A stretch of 64,000 bases of DNA from NCBI GenBank assembly GCA_028551475.1, contig CM052357.1, forward strand, positions 11,331,931 to 11,395,930. Direction: 5' to 3'. The stretch is from Casuarina equisetifolia. Taxonomy: Eukaryota; Streptophyta; Magnoliopsida; Fagales; Casuarinaceae. Under the pieces are notes generated by a model, which was given only the letters and a program-made list of their open reading frames with translations, was not told the origin of the DNA and made no database searches. Numbering within the stretch: position 1 is the stretch's first letter; each line of letters opens with the position of its first letter. The position numbers and the translations under genes were made by a program. Below are positions 1 through 12,559 of the stretch, one piece after another.

Positions 1-1470
1 ATCATAAATCTTGTATATCTAGCTTATTGATAAAGGGATAAAAACTTAACGGTATAATTGTTGTAATCTTTTTATTGGTTGGTTGGTTTGCTTTTTCTAT
101 TGTAAAAAGAAAATTATTTGTACTAGGTGTGTGGCATTTAGATTTAGGTTGGATTGACCTATTTTGTCATAAAGTGTGTGGCTTGTATGATGTGAGGTTC
201 CTTAGAGTTTGAGGAATTAGTGTCCAATGTGTGATCACTATGTAAATTATTAAGAGTGGGTTTGCTTTGTTCCTTAGTGGTAGTCTTCTTAATCTTTGTG
301 ATTAAGAAAGGGTGGATGTAAACTTAGGATAAGTTGAATCATCCTTAAACAAATACTTGCATTCTTTCTTCCTTGTTATTTTATTTTGAGTTTATTATTA
401 ATTGCTATCTCATTTTGACTTACTTGCATGCCAATTAACTTATATGTAAATTGACTTGCAATCTAAAACACAAGTAATTTTGAATAATAATAAAAATAAA
501 TAAAAGCACATTTAATCCCTTAATATTATTTGACCTTTTTTTTAGATTGCCATATACCTTACATTTTCGACTTTTTGCACCAATATTTTAGCCTTTGAAA
601 CCTTACTAAGCATGGATGCTGCATTTTGTCTCACGAAGTAAGATAAAGGGCAAAAATCATACCATGAATTGGGTTTGAAGCTTGTCGTGTAAACATTAAA
701 CTGGTATATAATGTGTAGTAAGAGCATTTGTGTAGTGTTCTAATTTAGTTCAAGCTGGTTCTAAAAATGGACCTTTTACAAAGCTTAAGATATCGTAATG
801 GATGTTGACTAAACAAAAATTAAATGGACAAATAAAAAACAATAAAATGGGGCATACAAATTTACATAGTTTAGCCAATAATTGCCTATGTCTATGGGCA
901 AAGTTGGAAAAAATTTCTTTCATTACTTTGCAAATAACAATAAATAAGTTTTTACAAGAACTCTTCGTTAAACACGCTTTTTAAACAATTTTTTAAAAGT
1001 ACAAAGAAATGCACAAGAGTTAAACAAAGATAACTTACTACATATTTCCTTTTTTTCTTCCTTATTTTGCACATTTTGCACCCTAATCTTCACTGCATTG
1101 AAAATTACATTGAAATATGAACTCATTTGCACCTTGGTGTTCCTATCTTTCTCTATCTTTTTCTCTCTTTTACAAAAAATCAAAATGGATTTGCTATCTC
1201 ATGAGAATGGAAAAGGAAATATTTTTTTTTATGGTTTTTTGCTTATCAATCTATTTGATGATGATGAATTTATATGTTCTTAGTCTTTGAACATCATATG
1301 GTGTTTATTGTACACATTTTATCCTTTTTGAGGATTTAGGCTTTTTGGTAAGGAGTTAGGTTTACCTAATCCTTTAGGTGGGAGTCTTGGCCTTTTGGTT
1401 GAGCTTTAACTAATTTTTTGTTACTAGCAATTTGATATGAATGCAAATATGAGGTGTTAATTAGAAAAAA
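1..1470. other. AT-rich intergenic DNA, no gene seen
   Basis: Only short chance reading frames (about 60-70 codons) of low complexity occur here, with no recognisable protein motif. A small (GAAA)n run lies at about 1470-1500, at the edge of the next element. Confidence 0.6.
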
Positions 1471-1479
1471 AAAAGAAAG

Positions 1480-2830
1480 AAAGAAAGAAAGAAAAGGAAA
1501 GAGGTGAAGGCTACATGGGATTGTTGTTGTCTCCCACCCCTTTTCCTAAGTGCCCCTTTCCTGCTCCTCCTTAAAAGAGCACACATATGGGACAATGAGG
1601 GCAGCCCCACCTTAACCTATTAAGAAACAAAGATAACTACTTTGTTTTGACTTAGTCTAAGAGAATATGGTTGTTGCATATGAGCCACATTCAACAATTC
1701 TCCACTTTGGTAAATAATTATTATGTAGTATCTACATGACTTTCCTTCCCTTTACCATTTCAACATTTTCATTCATCATTGTATAAACCTATTAAGTCTA
1801 AATAATTATTGAACTTGATACTAGGGATCACTTTGGTGAGCATATCAACAAGATTGCACAAAGTTGACATCTTCAATATCTTTATCCTTCCTTCATATAT
1901 AATTTCTTTTATAGAGAGATATTTGATGCTACTTGCACAAAGTGCTTGAACTTGTCATTTTGCCATTTATCTTTTGTGAGATGAATGATACTTTGATTAT
2001 TACAAAAGATCTCATTATGCTTTTGCTTTACTCCTAACTATATCACCAATCCTTACAATCAAATAGCTTCCTCGATCCTTTCAACTATGGCCATGTATTG
2101 GGCTTTTGTAGTAGACAAAGCCATTAGTTGCAATAGAACTTTCCAATTGATTGCTCCACTTACCAAGACAAATACATAACCTTTAAAGCAACCTTTTACT
2201 ATTAAGATCTCTAGCATAATTTGAGTCAACATAATTAATAATTTTTTTCTCTCCATCCTTTATGTACATCAAGTTCACATATGAATCTACTCACTAGACT
2301 CATAGCATGACATAAATTAAGTCTTGTGCATACCATGTCATACATAATACTACTTATTTCATTAGAATAAAGAATATTCTTTATAGCTTTTTCTTCCTTT
2401 TTAGAATTTGGAGACAAATTCCAAGATAGCTTAAAGTGTTGAATATCAAGTGCATTTATGAGTTTACTCACTAGACTCATAGCATGGCATAAATCAAGTC
2501 TTGTGCATACATAATACTACTACCTTCTACATTAAAATAAGGAATATTCTTCATAGTTTTTTCTTCCTTTTTAGAATTTCGAGAGAAATCCCAAGCTAGC
2601 TTAAAATGTGTAGCTAAAGAAGTACTTAAAGAATTTGCATCATTCATATTAAGTCATTCAAGAATCTTTTCAACATATTCTTTTGAGTGAGCTTTATGGT
2701 TCCTCTATATCTACTATGATTGATTTTTGTCCCAAGTGTTTTCTTCATAGCTCTAAGGTCTTTCATCTTAAATTTTTTCTTCAACAAAGACTTGAGTTCC
2801 TTAATTTTAGATATATGTTGTACCATTTGA
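1480..2830 (-). mobile_element. Ty1/copia retrotransposon relic (pol 3' part and probable 3' LTR)
   Basis: Fossil of a copia element in minus orientation. Reverse-strand translation gives recognisable copia pieces: a late reverse-transcriptase segment at about 2.65-2.83 kb, the adjoining connection region at about 2.24-2.48 kb, and an RNase H segment near 2.06-2.2 kb with the ALSTT(E/K)A(E/Q)Y-type motif. On the left, a purine tract followed by TGTTG at about 1.69-1.71 kb suggests the start of its 3' LTR. It is heavily broken (well over ten breaks), lacks gag and most of integrase, and is probably old. It also contains an internal duplication listed separately. Confidence 0.7.
2280..2612. repeat. 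Imperfect tandem duplication (~180 bp unit) inside the copia relic
   Basis: The segment starting near 2283 (CTCACTAGACTCATAGCATG) recurs near 2466 with the same order of landmarks. The second copy is shortened by a small deletion and differs at scattered sites. The duplication is local and postdates the insertion of the element. Confidence 0.75.
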
Positions 2831-2899
2831 GAATGGTGGATAGATTGAAAGACTACTCATATTTTGGAAAACTTATTAAGACGTTTTGTATGTAGTTAA

Positions 2900-3840
2900 T
2901 CACCTATTATGTAGGGTTATTGCACTAATTATTCCAAAAGGAAGAAATTTGTTATGATTTTTCATAATTAGTGAGGGAAATAATGTCTTTTTTTACCCTT
3001 AGGATGTATTTGAAATGAGAATAAATGATGAAGGCAATATTATGATCTTTTTCTTAGGTTTACTTTAAGGATTCTGTGAACCTTATGGAGATTGACTTGG
3101 ATGACTTGATATTAGCAAATCATAGAGCTCTTGGATTGCATAGAAAATTGATGTTAAAGTTATTGTAAAATTCAATAAATAATCTAGAGTTTAGTAAAGA
3201 GTAGTTACTCTAAGAAAATGAGATCATGCTTGTAATCCAGTTATAACTTTTTTTAATGGAAAAGGTGCAGAAGCTAGTAAATATATTGATGATAGTGGAT
3301 ATAGTGTTACACCTTGATTGATTGTCATAAATAGGTGTGACAAGTGGATGACACGGTCATGGGCCATAGCCATGTAGATGGCAAGAGTTTGCATGAAGTG
3401 ATAAGTATATTAGGCAACTAGAAGAATGGGGATCTTAGAGGTAAGGTTGATTGATGTGATGAAGTTTAGGGGGATGCATGGACAACTAATAAGAGTTGAG
3501 GCTCAATGATGTGGGCTAAGGTGCATAAGTGCAAGGAAAGGCAAAATAAGGAGGTTTTGATTTGCAAAAGAGAAAATGGCCAAGACCAAGATGAGAGACA
3601 AACACATATAGGATGGGATGAGCTTATGGTGTGCACTTGAGCAAGCAATTCAAGAGGTAGGATGCAAGAATGGTTAACATGGGTACATATGCTTAGATCA
3701 AGATGTACATGTAGGCTGAAGAGGTACTGACGTTAGAAGGTAATTGTTGGGTTAGGTGGTGGCATTAATAATTAATTGTTAGAGGTCTTAGCACTTAAAA
3801 GTTAATGTTGTAACCATAGGGTTTAAATGCATTGATGGGA
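2900..3840. other. Intergenic DNA, no gene seen
   Basis: No reading frame with a recognisable domain. Local AT-rich sequence with scattered short frames only. Confidence 0.5.
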
Positions 3841-3842
3841 AC

Positions 3843-4176
3843 CTAACACGTGGCACTATAGGGAGCTGTTCAAGAAAGTTAATGTGGGAAAGGGGTCTTT
3901 AATGGAGCCTTAGGAATTAATAATAAATATTTAAGTGCCCTTAAGGCTTAGTAATTGAAAAGTTTAACAATCACCTAGGGAAATAGGTTGGCCATTAGAA
4001 AAAGGAAGCTAACACATGGCACTACAGGGAGCTATTTGAGAAAGTTAATGTGGGAGATGGGTCTTTAATGGAGCTTTAGGAATTAACAATAAATAGTTAA
4101 GTGCCTCTAGCTTAGCCATTGAAAAGTTTAACGATTACCTAGGAAAACAAGTTGGCCATTAGAAAAAGGAAAAAAG
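3843..4176. repeat. Tandem duplication, ~166-bp unit
   Basis: Copy 1 (about 3843-4008) begins CTAACACGTGGCACTATAGG and copy 2 (about 4009-4176) begins CTAACACATGGCACTACAGG. Both carry the same series of landmarks, ending in a GGCCATTAGAAAAAGGA stretch. The copies differ at a modest number of sites, so the event is old enough to have diverged. Confidence 0.85.
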
Positions 4177-4559
4177 CTAACCTATTCAAAGAGGCCTTTT
4201 GGGAAAGGAACAAGTTGGTTTAGCTTATGCTCCTAAAATATCAACTATTAGATCCATGAGAAGGCTCACGTAGGCTCTTTTCATGGGAAAAATTTATGAG
4301 TTCCCTTAAAGAGTTCTTTTGTAACAAAAGAAGGTTTAGGAAGTAGGTGGTTGGGTGGTATCATTCTAACAAAGAGGTTGTTGCCTTTCATCTATGTAAC
4401 CTTCTTTTGTTCTTTAATAATAAAAAGAATGATTCCAGCTCCTATCTATGTTTCAAAGCTTATGGGGAAGGCTAGCCTAGATTTGTTATGGTTTAAGTAT
4501 TGCACAATCCTAGAACCACTTTAAATTTGTGTCTTTTATGTATTTTATACTTGATCTAT

Positions 4560-6450
4560 TGCCTTTTGACATGTGATGCAACACTTCCACCCCAACAAAG
4601 CTTAATGAGAGCATGACTTAGTTGTACAAAGCTTACCTCCTTTTGTTTACCAATAATCATTTAACCAATTTGGTGGTAGCTTGTTGGGAAACTAAGGAAA
4701 TCAAAGAGTTTGGTATGCAATGCTTTTGCCATAACAAAGCTTAATGAAAGCATGACTTTAGTTATGCAAAGCTTACCTCTTCTTGTTTACCAATAGTCAT
4801 TCAACCAGTTTGGTGGTAGCTCATTGGGAAACCAAGGAAATTAAGGGAGAAATCTTATGAATGGAAACAAATAGAAACCTATTTACTTCTACTGCCATAA
4901 GCCATATGATGTGAGGGAGAAATGCTTCCAATTGATCAAATATCTAGATAGATGGGCATTAAAAGGCCAAACCTAGAAGATAAAACTTGCAATAATGGAA
5001 AACTATGCCTCTATTGGTTTAAGTCAGTTTGCAATTCCATAAGCTTTGTCTATTCATTTTGGTGGATAAAATTATACTAGTTACTTCACACCTTGGCCAA
5101 TAGCTAGCAAAAACCATTTTGACATAGTCTTGACTTATTTGGGCATCAAATAGGATCCAATCCTTTTTGCATAGCATGATTAGGCCATCTTTCTAGGCCT
5201 AGGAAACCAAATAGTTCAACCTAACCAAATGATGATAGCATTTTTCAATAAGATGAATGTTAATGAATCCACCCCAAAATTTTTAGTTTTGAATTTTGTA
5301 TATTAACAATTGTCTATTTTGCTTGAATGGATTATGTATTTATTAGGTAAGTAACCATGTTGTTTGGAGTTTATGTTACATGCTTAGTTTACTTGTGCTT
5401 CACTTGAATTATTTGTTTGAACACCTAATAGAGGATAGACCTAATTTCCCACATTGGATCACCAAATGAACATCTAGCCTATGACTCATTCATGCACTTA
5501 ATGTTCCAAAATTTTACGATAAATAATTTCTATTTCAAAGCTTTGTTATGACAATAATTTTATGGTTTACTCTTTTATGAATTTTGCCTATTTGAGGGCC
5601 ATATGACTAGGACAATGATCAAGTTAGGTAGTGATGATCAAAGTTAGTACTTCCTTCATCTGTTGTCTAAGGCCCTTCCATTGAGTCTTCAACATATTTT
5701 GTTTCCTATCACGAATGTTTTGTGTAATGTTGATGTAGCAAATGTTTGTCCAGTGAATATATACGATATGTATGATTATGGCATTGCTGTTTTTGACGTG
5801 CTTCACAAATATTTCTTTTTGATCATAATAAATATATTAGTTCACCTTCTTCCTTTACTTATACTATTTAGCCTTTCACAAAGCAATTGTGCTCCCCTTT
5901 CTTGAAAAGGCAACATTTAACTTCTTTTATATTTTGATCCAAGTAGATCTATGGGGTTTACATTGAACCTCACGTTATGAAAGATAACATTATTTTTTAA
6001 CTGTAGTTGATGACTATTCTTGAGCCATATCAACTTTTCTCTTATGCTTTATGAGTGAAGTTTTTGTCACTATCTAACTTTTCATTATCATGGTTAGCAC
6101 TTAGTTTGGTATGTCAATTATACATGTTAATTCCAACAATGGTATTGTGTTCTTCTCTACCCATTGCATTTTGTTTCTTGTCTCATGTGATATTCTATAT
6201 GAGGCTTTATGCATATACTCATCCTAACAAAATGGGATTGTGAATTACAAACACATACATTTTTTGGACATTGCTTAAGCGTTGACATTTTAGGTTCACA
6301 TTCACTCATAATTCTAGGGAAAACGTATTCTCATTGCAACTTCTTTGATTAATTGATTAACTTCTGCTTCTATTGGACATTGGACTCCATTTGAGATACT
6401 CTTTGGTCATCCTTCACAACTTGACTAGTTTTGAATCTTTGGATGTTAGT
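4560..6450 (+). mobile_element. Ty1/copia retrotransposon relic (gag to integrase), plus strand
   Basis: Fossil of a second copia element, in plus orientation. A gag zinc-knuckle-like stretch is recognisable near 4.89-4.97 kb. The integrase core is traceable from about 5.9 to 6.44 kb: a DLWG(P)Y segment, a VDDYS-like segment, and a segment resembling TPFEILFGHP near 6.39 kb. No LTRs could be placed. It is very heavily broken (more than fifteen breaks) and contains a 139-bp tandem duplication. It is older than the two complete copia elements further right. Confidence 0.6.
4594..4870. repeat. Tandem duplication, ~139-bp unit
   Basis: AACAAAGCTTAATGAGAGCA at 4594 recurs as AACAAAGCTTAATGAAAGCA at 4733. 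Both are followed by the same TTTACCAATA...TTTGGTGGTAGC landmarks. The repeat lies in the gag part of the copia relic. Confidence 0.85.
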
Positions 6451-6459
6451 GTTATAGAT

Positions 6460-9400
6460 TAATGCGTTCGTCATATGTAATAATTTCACAAATGACATTA
6501 TTTATGGAGCTTATTCGTTACTATGAGCAACGATTGTAAAACATGCTTATTTTTCTTCCTCTCCGTCTCTTTTTTTTATTTGAGCTAGTGAGTTCCCTTT
6601 CTCTTAATCTCGTAAATTTTTGTTATTTAATGTAATATAATTGGCAGTTTGTTATGGAAATTGATTTTTCGAAATTCTTAATTGTTGTCATTTGATATTC
6701 TCCTTTGGTGGGATTGTTTTTTAACAAGAATTTAAGCAAGGAATTAGAATTGATTACTGTCTTTTTTCTTTCATTTCCTTTTTAAAAATATTTTCACGTT
6801 TCCTACCTCTAATTCTTATTTTTCTGTTGATGTTTCTATTGTTTTGGATTTTAGACGAGGATAGATTGGGTTATCGGTTGGTTTCTTGGATAGTCGTCAT
6901 TGAACTGTAATGATTTAATTGCTTTATGTTTTCTTCCGATTATTATTTGCTAGATAATTTAGCTGAATGTTTATGATTTGTTTGGCTGATAGATATAAAG
7001 ATAAGTACTTTGGAACTTCTTGTATATGGTAATAAGAAAACAAAAACAGTATCTTTCTACAAACATTTTATTATGACACAGACAAATCAGTGAGGTAACT
7101 AGTTGTCGCCATAATGCTTGTACATAAAAATAGAAACGGCAATTCTGTGTTGGTAATAATTCAAAACTGGTAATGACAGATGTTTGTCTATATTAGTAAA
7201 TTCGTTTTGTTCATCGAGAGCTGACGTTTTCTCTGATGAAATTTGGCCTTGTGTTGGTAATGACAAAAAGAATTTTTCTGACAATTTTTTTTTTGGGTAA
7301 CTGGAAAAATGAAAAAGGTAAGCCATCAATGTTGCATGTGAGATTTGGGCAACGAAGTTATAGCTGCTAAAATTGTCGACGCCAAAAGCCTATTTTGTTG
7401 TAGTGACGTAAAGCTTTCTTTTAATGACCTAATAGACAGGTTGACTCTTTTCTGCTTCTCATTGAATGTCGCAAAAAATTACGTCTCTTTGGTCCTTCCT
7501 GCTCTTGAACAGTTTTTTTTTTTTGATAAATATGTGAGCTTATTCATTGAAGAATAAAAAAATATAAAAATTTAAGGGTATATCTTAACGTTATAATTTA
7601 TTTTTAGAGAAAATTGAGTTTGAAATTCTCCAATTATAACATAACAAAATATTCACTTGAAAGGATTTAATATTCTTAAATAAAGATGCTTTCTCACATA
7701 TTACTTTCCTAATGCTAACCAATAACACTGGTATTTCAACAACTTTATTTTGAAAATGTCTATGATTTCAGTCATTCTATATATAATATATATATGCTAA
7801 GAAATAAAGTTTAAGAAACTTCACTGCTAAATTTTTTCTTTTAGTTGCTTTAATCATCCATTGTAGTTCAAAGTTTTAATCATTGATGTTCTTGTGAAGG
7901 CCTTGTTGTGCAATAATACTTCTCCAAATTTGCTTAGTCCAAGTACATTAAAAAAAACAAGTGTGACATGCTTTCAAATTAAAAACTATAAAAATTGTAG
8001 TACAAATTAATTGAGAGAAGTTATCGAGAAATCATTTCTGCTATAGGAAATCTGTCCTTACATATGAACCATATAATGAAGTTATGTTTGGTGATTTCAT
8101 CTAATCATATCAAATCATACCATTTAACCTTAGTATTTACTTGGTACAATTTCTTATATGCTTATTTACAACAATTAGAAGGTTTGGAGAGCATAGAATT
8201 GAGAATTTGTCATAATTTTAGAAGACTTGTTAAACTCTATGCTATATTTCCTTTAATATTAAGAGATATAATTGAAGTTTTCCTGTATTTAGTACTATAA
8301 ATTCATCTACTCCATAATGATGAATTTGGATAATTGATGAAATTTCAAATAGACCATCATAACAAAACCTTATTCTACACTTTAAGGTCTAGTAGCCCAA
8401 ATCTTCCTTCATTTTTAGGTGAAGAAACAACATGTCAAACAAGTATATATATAAACTTTATGTTCTTCCAAATTACCTACCCATAGAAAGTGTTTAACAG
8501 TTTAGTTTTGCCGTAGAGACCTGTAGTTTCACCCGAGTTTTCATACCTCACAAGTTGTTGAACTAAATTCTACTTATATTCAAATAATGCAAATAATGCA
8601 AATCTGGCATAAAAGGCAACGTAGATAGATCATTCTCAATCATATTCAGCGTGGGCTAAGATTGAAAAGAAGTTCCTAGTGGTTTCATAGAATTTTTAGT
8701 TCACCAATTTGAGAGAGAAAGAAAGCGAGAAGCATAGAAGATAAAGAAAGACCAAGCACCCTACGAAGGAAGCGACTAGGCCTTCCAAATCCTTGTACTC
8801 GTTAAGAACTCAACAAAAGTGGTCAAGCACTGTATGAATTTACTTGGGCACATTCTCCTTCCCAATACTTGGGAATTTCAACGTTTTCTTGTGAGTTTTC
8901 CCTCACATTTTTTTTTTCATCTCTTATAATTCGTTGCCCATTTTACGAGGTCATGTGCATGTAGCTCGTACAATAATATCTGGACAACTTGTAGAGTGGA
9001 CGATGAAAAGAGACTTCTGAATATTGAACGAGTCAAGGCACCTCTTGAGACATTCATACAGGAATGGCATTCCATCCATTCTGGAACAGGAAAATTCGAG
9101 GAAATGCCAAAATAAGCCAGCCGTGATCTCTTGTCTTCTACTAACCCTGCTGGTGGTGTTCAAGGCTTGAGTCCCACGAATAACAAATGCTGGGCTGTCG
9201 TCGAAAGAAAGAACGAAGAAAAAGTTAAAATTGGTTGATCAGTATGAAGTTCGAGTGTTAATCAATGGCGGAGATAGTGGGCCAGCGGGATTCATGAGCG
9301 CTCAAAAATCTTATCCCCCTCCCTGAAATCTTATTAAAAGAAAAAGAAGAAGAAAAAGAAGTAGAAAACAAATCCTGATGGTCACCCCCTCTCCCTTGAG

Positions 9401-9990
9401 AACCTGGAAAAAAAAGATACTAGAAATAAAAAGTAGACAATAGGTATAAGTTTCTGTAGCCAAGAAAATTACGTTCTTATTGCTCGAAATTAGTTACTTT
9501 GTGGCGTTCTCGTTTCTATTATAGGAAAGCAAATTCTTTACAATTTAGAAGAACTACAATACAAGTAGAATTGAATTTAATAGAATCTCTTTAGAATGAA
9601 GTTTTGCTTGCAAATGTTACGGATAGATATTTGTATATGTATAAGTGCATGTTCAATCTTGTTCCTAGCCTTTTGTGAATAAGAATTTTGTTAGCGATTA
9701 TTTTCTCATTGGTGGGAGATATGGTCTGTTTAACAAGCAACTCATGACAACTATATCCCAGGAGAAGCAAAAGAAAAAGAAAAAAGAAGTGCAAGTGAAT
9801 AGACAAATATTGAAGTCAATTTTGTATAATTGCATTTTATTTTGGAAATAAGAAAATCTTCATGTAGTTGACTCCTTTGGACTAGCCTTAGGCGAATTGG
9901 TATTACAGAAATAATGGTAATTTAAGTAGAGGACATTACAAGTAGCACTTATTTGTTGTCTTAGTGTGCACCAAAGCTGCACTTATTCCT
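6460..9990. other. Intergenic DNA, no gene seen
   Basis: About 3.5 kb of AT-rich sequence. The longest frames (60-80 codons) show no family motif. A short GC-richer stretch at about 8940-9190 has no convincing coding signal on either strand. Confidence 0.5.
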
Positions 9991-10003
9991 GGATGGGCTA
10001 TGC

Positions 10004-11670
10004 TTAATTGAAATTAACTGAGAACTTGGGCTGTTTGTTTGGAAGAAAAAGCCCCCAGTTTTTCTCATAGTCCGGACTTTTCTGGTTTTCATCAAACATG
10101 GCAAACACATAGGTTTCTATTGGCTTTCCAGGCTTCTTTGGAGTCCCTCCCTTCACATGCTCAACCAAATTCGTAATGTATGTTCTTTCGTTCTCCAGTG
10201 ATGTGGCTGTTCCACCAGCTGAGGGCCAACCAGTTTCAGATATGACGATGTCTAATGACCCTCCTCCGGCTTTCTCCAATGCAGAGTAAACAGCGTCCAA
10301 GATGGCGTCGAATAGATTTTTATAACTGAGGGGAGGATCATCAACTACTGGGGAAGGAGCTGTGAAAAGAGCATAGTCAAGACGAATGTCATTGGGGTTA
10401 CCGGTATAACTAAAGTAGGGGTACAAGTTAACGAGTAACGGTGATTGGTGGTCCACCAAGAAGCGGATGGTTGGATCAAGAAGTGATCCATATTCGGACT
10501 TGAATGACCCCTTTGATGGAGGGAAGGACTCTCCAAGGATTCCAGTATCAACGGCAGTGGAAACTTTGATTTGATTGGCCAGGCCAGCCGCAGAAATTGC
10601 GTTTTGAATGTTTTGCATGGCGGGGACAAGGAACTGTGCAAATGAATCTGTTGTCTTCACTTCGTTTCCAACTGCGATGTATTTGAATTTGACGTTACCA
10701 TGGCTTTGCACATTGTTTTGGACCCAAGTGTTTGCACTGTCTTGGCTAGAAGCAACACTTTGAAGGTTGTCATTTGGAAGGCCAATCATGAGCTCGATAT
10801 TGGAGCCTCCAAGGGCTTGGAGAGTAGCTTGGTCAGGATCGTAGATCCTCATTCTTCGGATGTTGTTTTGGTTATAGAGTGCTACAACCTCTGCTTGTGG
10901 TGGTAGATCAGACCCAAGTCTTCCATAACAGACTCCAACCTGGGCATCTGCGTCAAATTAAACAAGAAGTCAATGAGTCTCCGTGTTTATATAATCTTTT
11001 CCTGTGAGTGAATGGAAATAGAAATGCTTATGCGTAGCATCTAATCTTTATTTGTTTCACTTCTGGTTGCTAAGATGCTTGGAAACCGCATGAGTTGATC
11101 AACGTTTCATCCCAAGAATTTTGTGACTCGATTTGTTGACCAGAGGCTTAAGTTGAGAATCAAGCATGCCATGCCCTTGAATTTTGTTCCTCAAGTAAAA
11201 GGTCCCACTAACGAAAGAAAAGGAACGAGGGACTGGAAAAAAGGCAGGAAAGGTATAGACCTCACATAGTTAAAAATAAGTTTTTCTTTTCCTTTTGACC
11301 AAACCACACATCTAATGACTATTGAAGGACTCTTTTTCTTTTGAACAAGTTTAACTCGCACGACAACCACGATGATACCATGAACACTAACGGACATGGC
11401 AAATCAAAATGAGACAAGACCCAATGCACAATAATTTACGAGCTCCTAAACCTTGGAATATGCTTAGCAATTAGGATTAAGCGGTAATATGTTTATGATT
11501 GGGTCTTGTATCAAGATTGAAGAAGGGAGGCAGGGGGAGAGAGGGAGGGAGGGAGGGAGGGAGGGAGGGAGAGGGAGACCTGTTGTGCTTAGGGTCGACA
11601 TTAGGACCCCAAGCACTAGCATCGTGGCAACCATGGAACCGCTTCTGCCTTCACAATCGTATTTACCCAT
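10004..11670 (-). CDS. Glucan endo-1,3-beta-glucosidase (GH17, PR-2 type), gene 1
   Basis: Secreted enzyme expected to hydrolyse internal beta-1,3 bonds of glucans such as callose and fungal walls. Exon 1 is 11580-11670 (start ATG at 11670) and exon 2 is 10947-10004 including the stop. The GT-AG intron is 632 bp, phase 1, splitting an Asp codon; the product is 344 residues. Residues 1 to about 32 form a signal peptide with hydrophobic core [12 protein letters not shown], and the mature chain probably starts QVGVCYG. GH17 hallmarks are VGNE with the acid/base Glu126, and the signature SETGWPSAG with the nucleophile Glu268. FAMFDENQK near the C-terminus carries further active-site residues. It ends right after the PKFSVNF stretch, without the C-terminal extension of vacuolar class I enzymes, so it is probably apoplastic. 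It is the most divergent of the four paralogues by eye and looks intact. Confidence 0.95.
11524..11579. repeat. (GGGA)n microsatellite abutting the intron 5' splice site of glucanase 1
   Basis: A plus-strand GGGA/GAGA tract (about 45 bp) directly follows the donor of glucanase 1. On the transcript it reads as a CCCT/CTCT pyrimidine run starting 2 nt into the intron. Confidence 0.9.
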
Positions 11671-11744
11671 GGAAAAAGGAGCAGCAGAAGAAGTAAGAAT
11701 AAGCTCAGGGAAGCACCTTTGCCTTTTAGCAATGTCTTAGTTGG

Positions 11745-11822
11745 CCTTTTATAGAGCGATATAGTGGCTTGTGGCACACATTTCTAAATAAACATCCTCA
11801 TTCCACATTCTTAGCTGGTCAA
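11745..11822 (-). promoter_or_regulatory. Core promoter of glucanase 1: TATA box and W-box
   Basis: On the minus strand CTATAAAAGG (11745-11754) lies 75 bp upstream of the ATG. About 65 bp further upstream, TTGACC (11817-11822, minus strand) matches the WRKY-binding W-box. The same pair recurs with similar spacing at the three other glucanases. WRKY control of PR-2 genes is known in general; here it is inferred. Confidence 0.7.
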
Positions 11823-11904
11823 GTACTCAATAGGAACAAGAATCATTCATGGCACATCCAACGCTCGTAATCTTGTGGAAATTGCTTGTTCTACGTTTGA
11901 AAAT

Positions 11905-12505
11905 TCATCAATTTTTCCGTGCTTTTCCGGGAGAAATGTTTGCTTCAACTAGCCAATCTGATTACTTGCCCCTCTAAGGGGTAATGTGCTCACATCTTGC
12001 CACAAACGCCATAACATCCTCGAAGTCGCTAGGTTGGTAAAAGCATTATTCTATTTCCTGGAACTTGGTAAAAGCTAGTATTTTTTTTTTTTTGGAACAA
12101 AGGATATTCTGATCAGAATGCTGCTAATATCATGATCTAACATTCGAAGTTATTTCCTGGAAACAGTCACATGTGCAGGGAAATAACAAAAATAAATATC
12201 GTGGACCTACTATATTGAATGGGGTAAGGGCTATGTTAGCTTGCCAATGAACCCGCTTGCATCGACTGACAAATCTAAGACTGTATACCAGTAGGTACGG
12301 TGGAAGGAGCTGTGATGGGAGGTCTTAAACAAAGCCACCAAGGAAACGTGGAAATTACGATCAAGTTGCAATCCCAGTTCGCAGCCTCAAGGGCTGTACA
12401 ATAGGTGATGATTTTTTATCATATTTTGAGACTGGCTACGTAGACTTCGGTTGCTTGGCCCGGAGGCTGATTGGGTGAGAAGCGCCAATCACGTTGTGAG
12501 GAAAG
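11905..12505. repeat. Glucanase distal upstream block, copy 1
   Basis: Upstream of the promoter lies a block that recurs across the window. Its landmarks in order are a TCATCAATTTTTCCGTG start, CTCTAAGGGGTAA, GATCAGAA, a GCAGCCTCA segment, and a GGTTGCTTGGCCCGG...GCGCCAATCACG end. Related copies lie at about 16.53, 22.18, 30.76, 36.1, 56.23 and 63.0 kb. No reading frame is conserved, so this is duplicated non-coding DNA. Confidence 0.8.
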
Positions 12506-12559
12506 GAATTGAAAGCCATACAAAAAATTGGAGCACCCAAAATTTTGATCACTTAATCC

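Noticed and set aside
3466-3648. 60-codon minus-strand frame as a small secreted protein
   Set aside because: No homologous copy, no promoter context, and a length typical of chance in this composition.
9240-9420. Possible retroelement or tRNA-like piece (AATGGCGGAGATAGTGGGCC)
   Set aside because: The text resembles common plant repeat ends, but no terminal repeats, boxes or coding sequence support a call.
11464-11740. Overlapping frames through the GGGA tract near glucanase 1
   Set aside because: They translate the microsatellite. The minus-strand frame is real only as exon 1 up to the donor at 11580.
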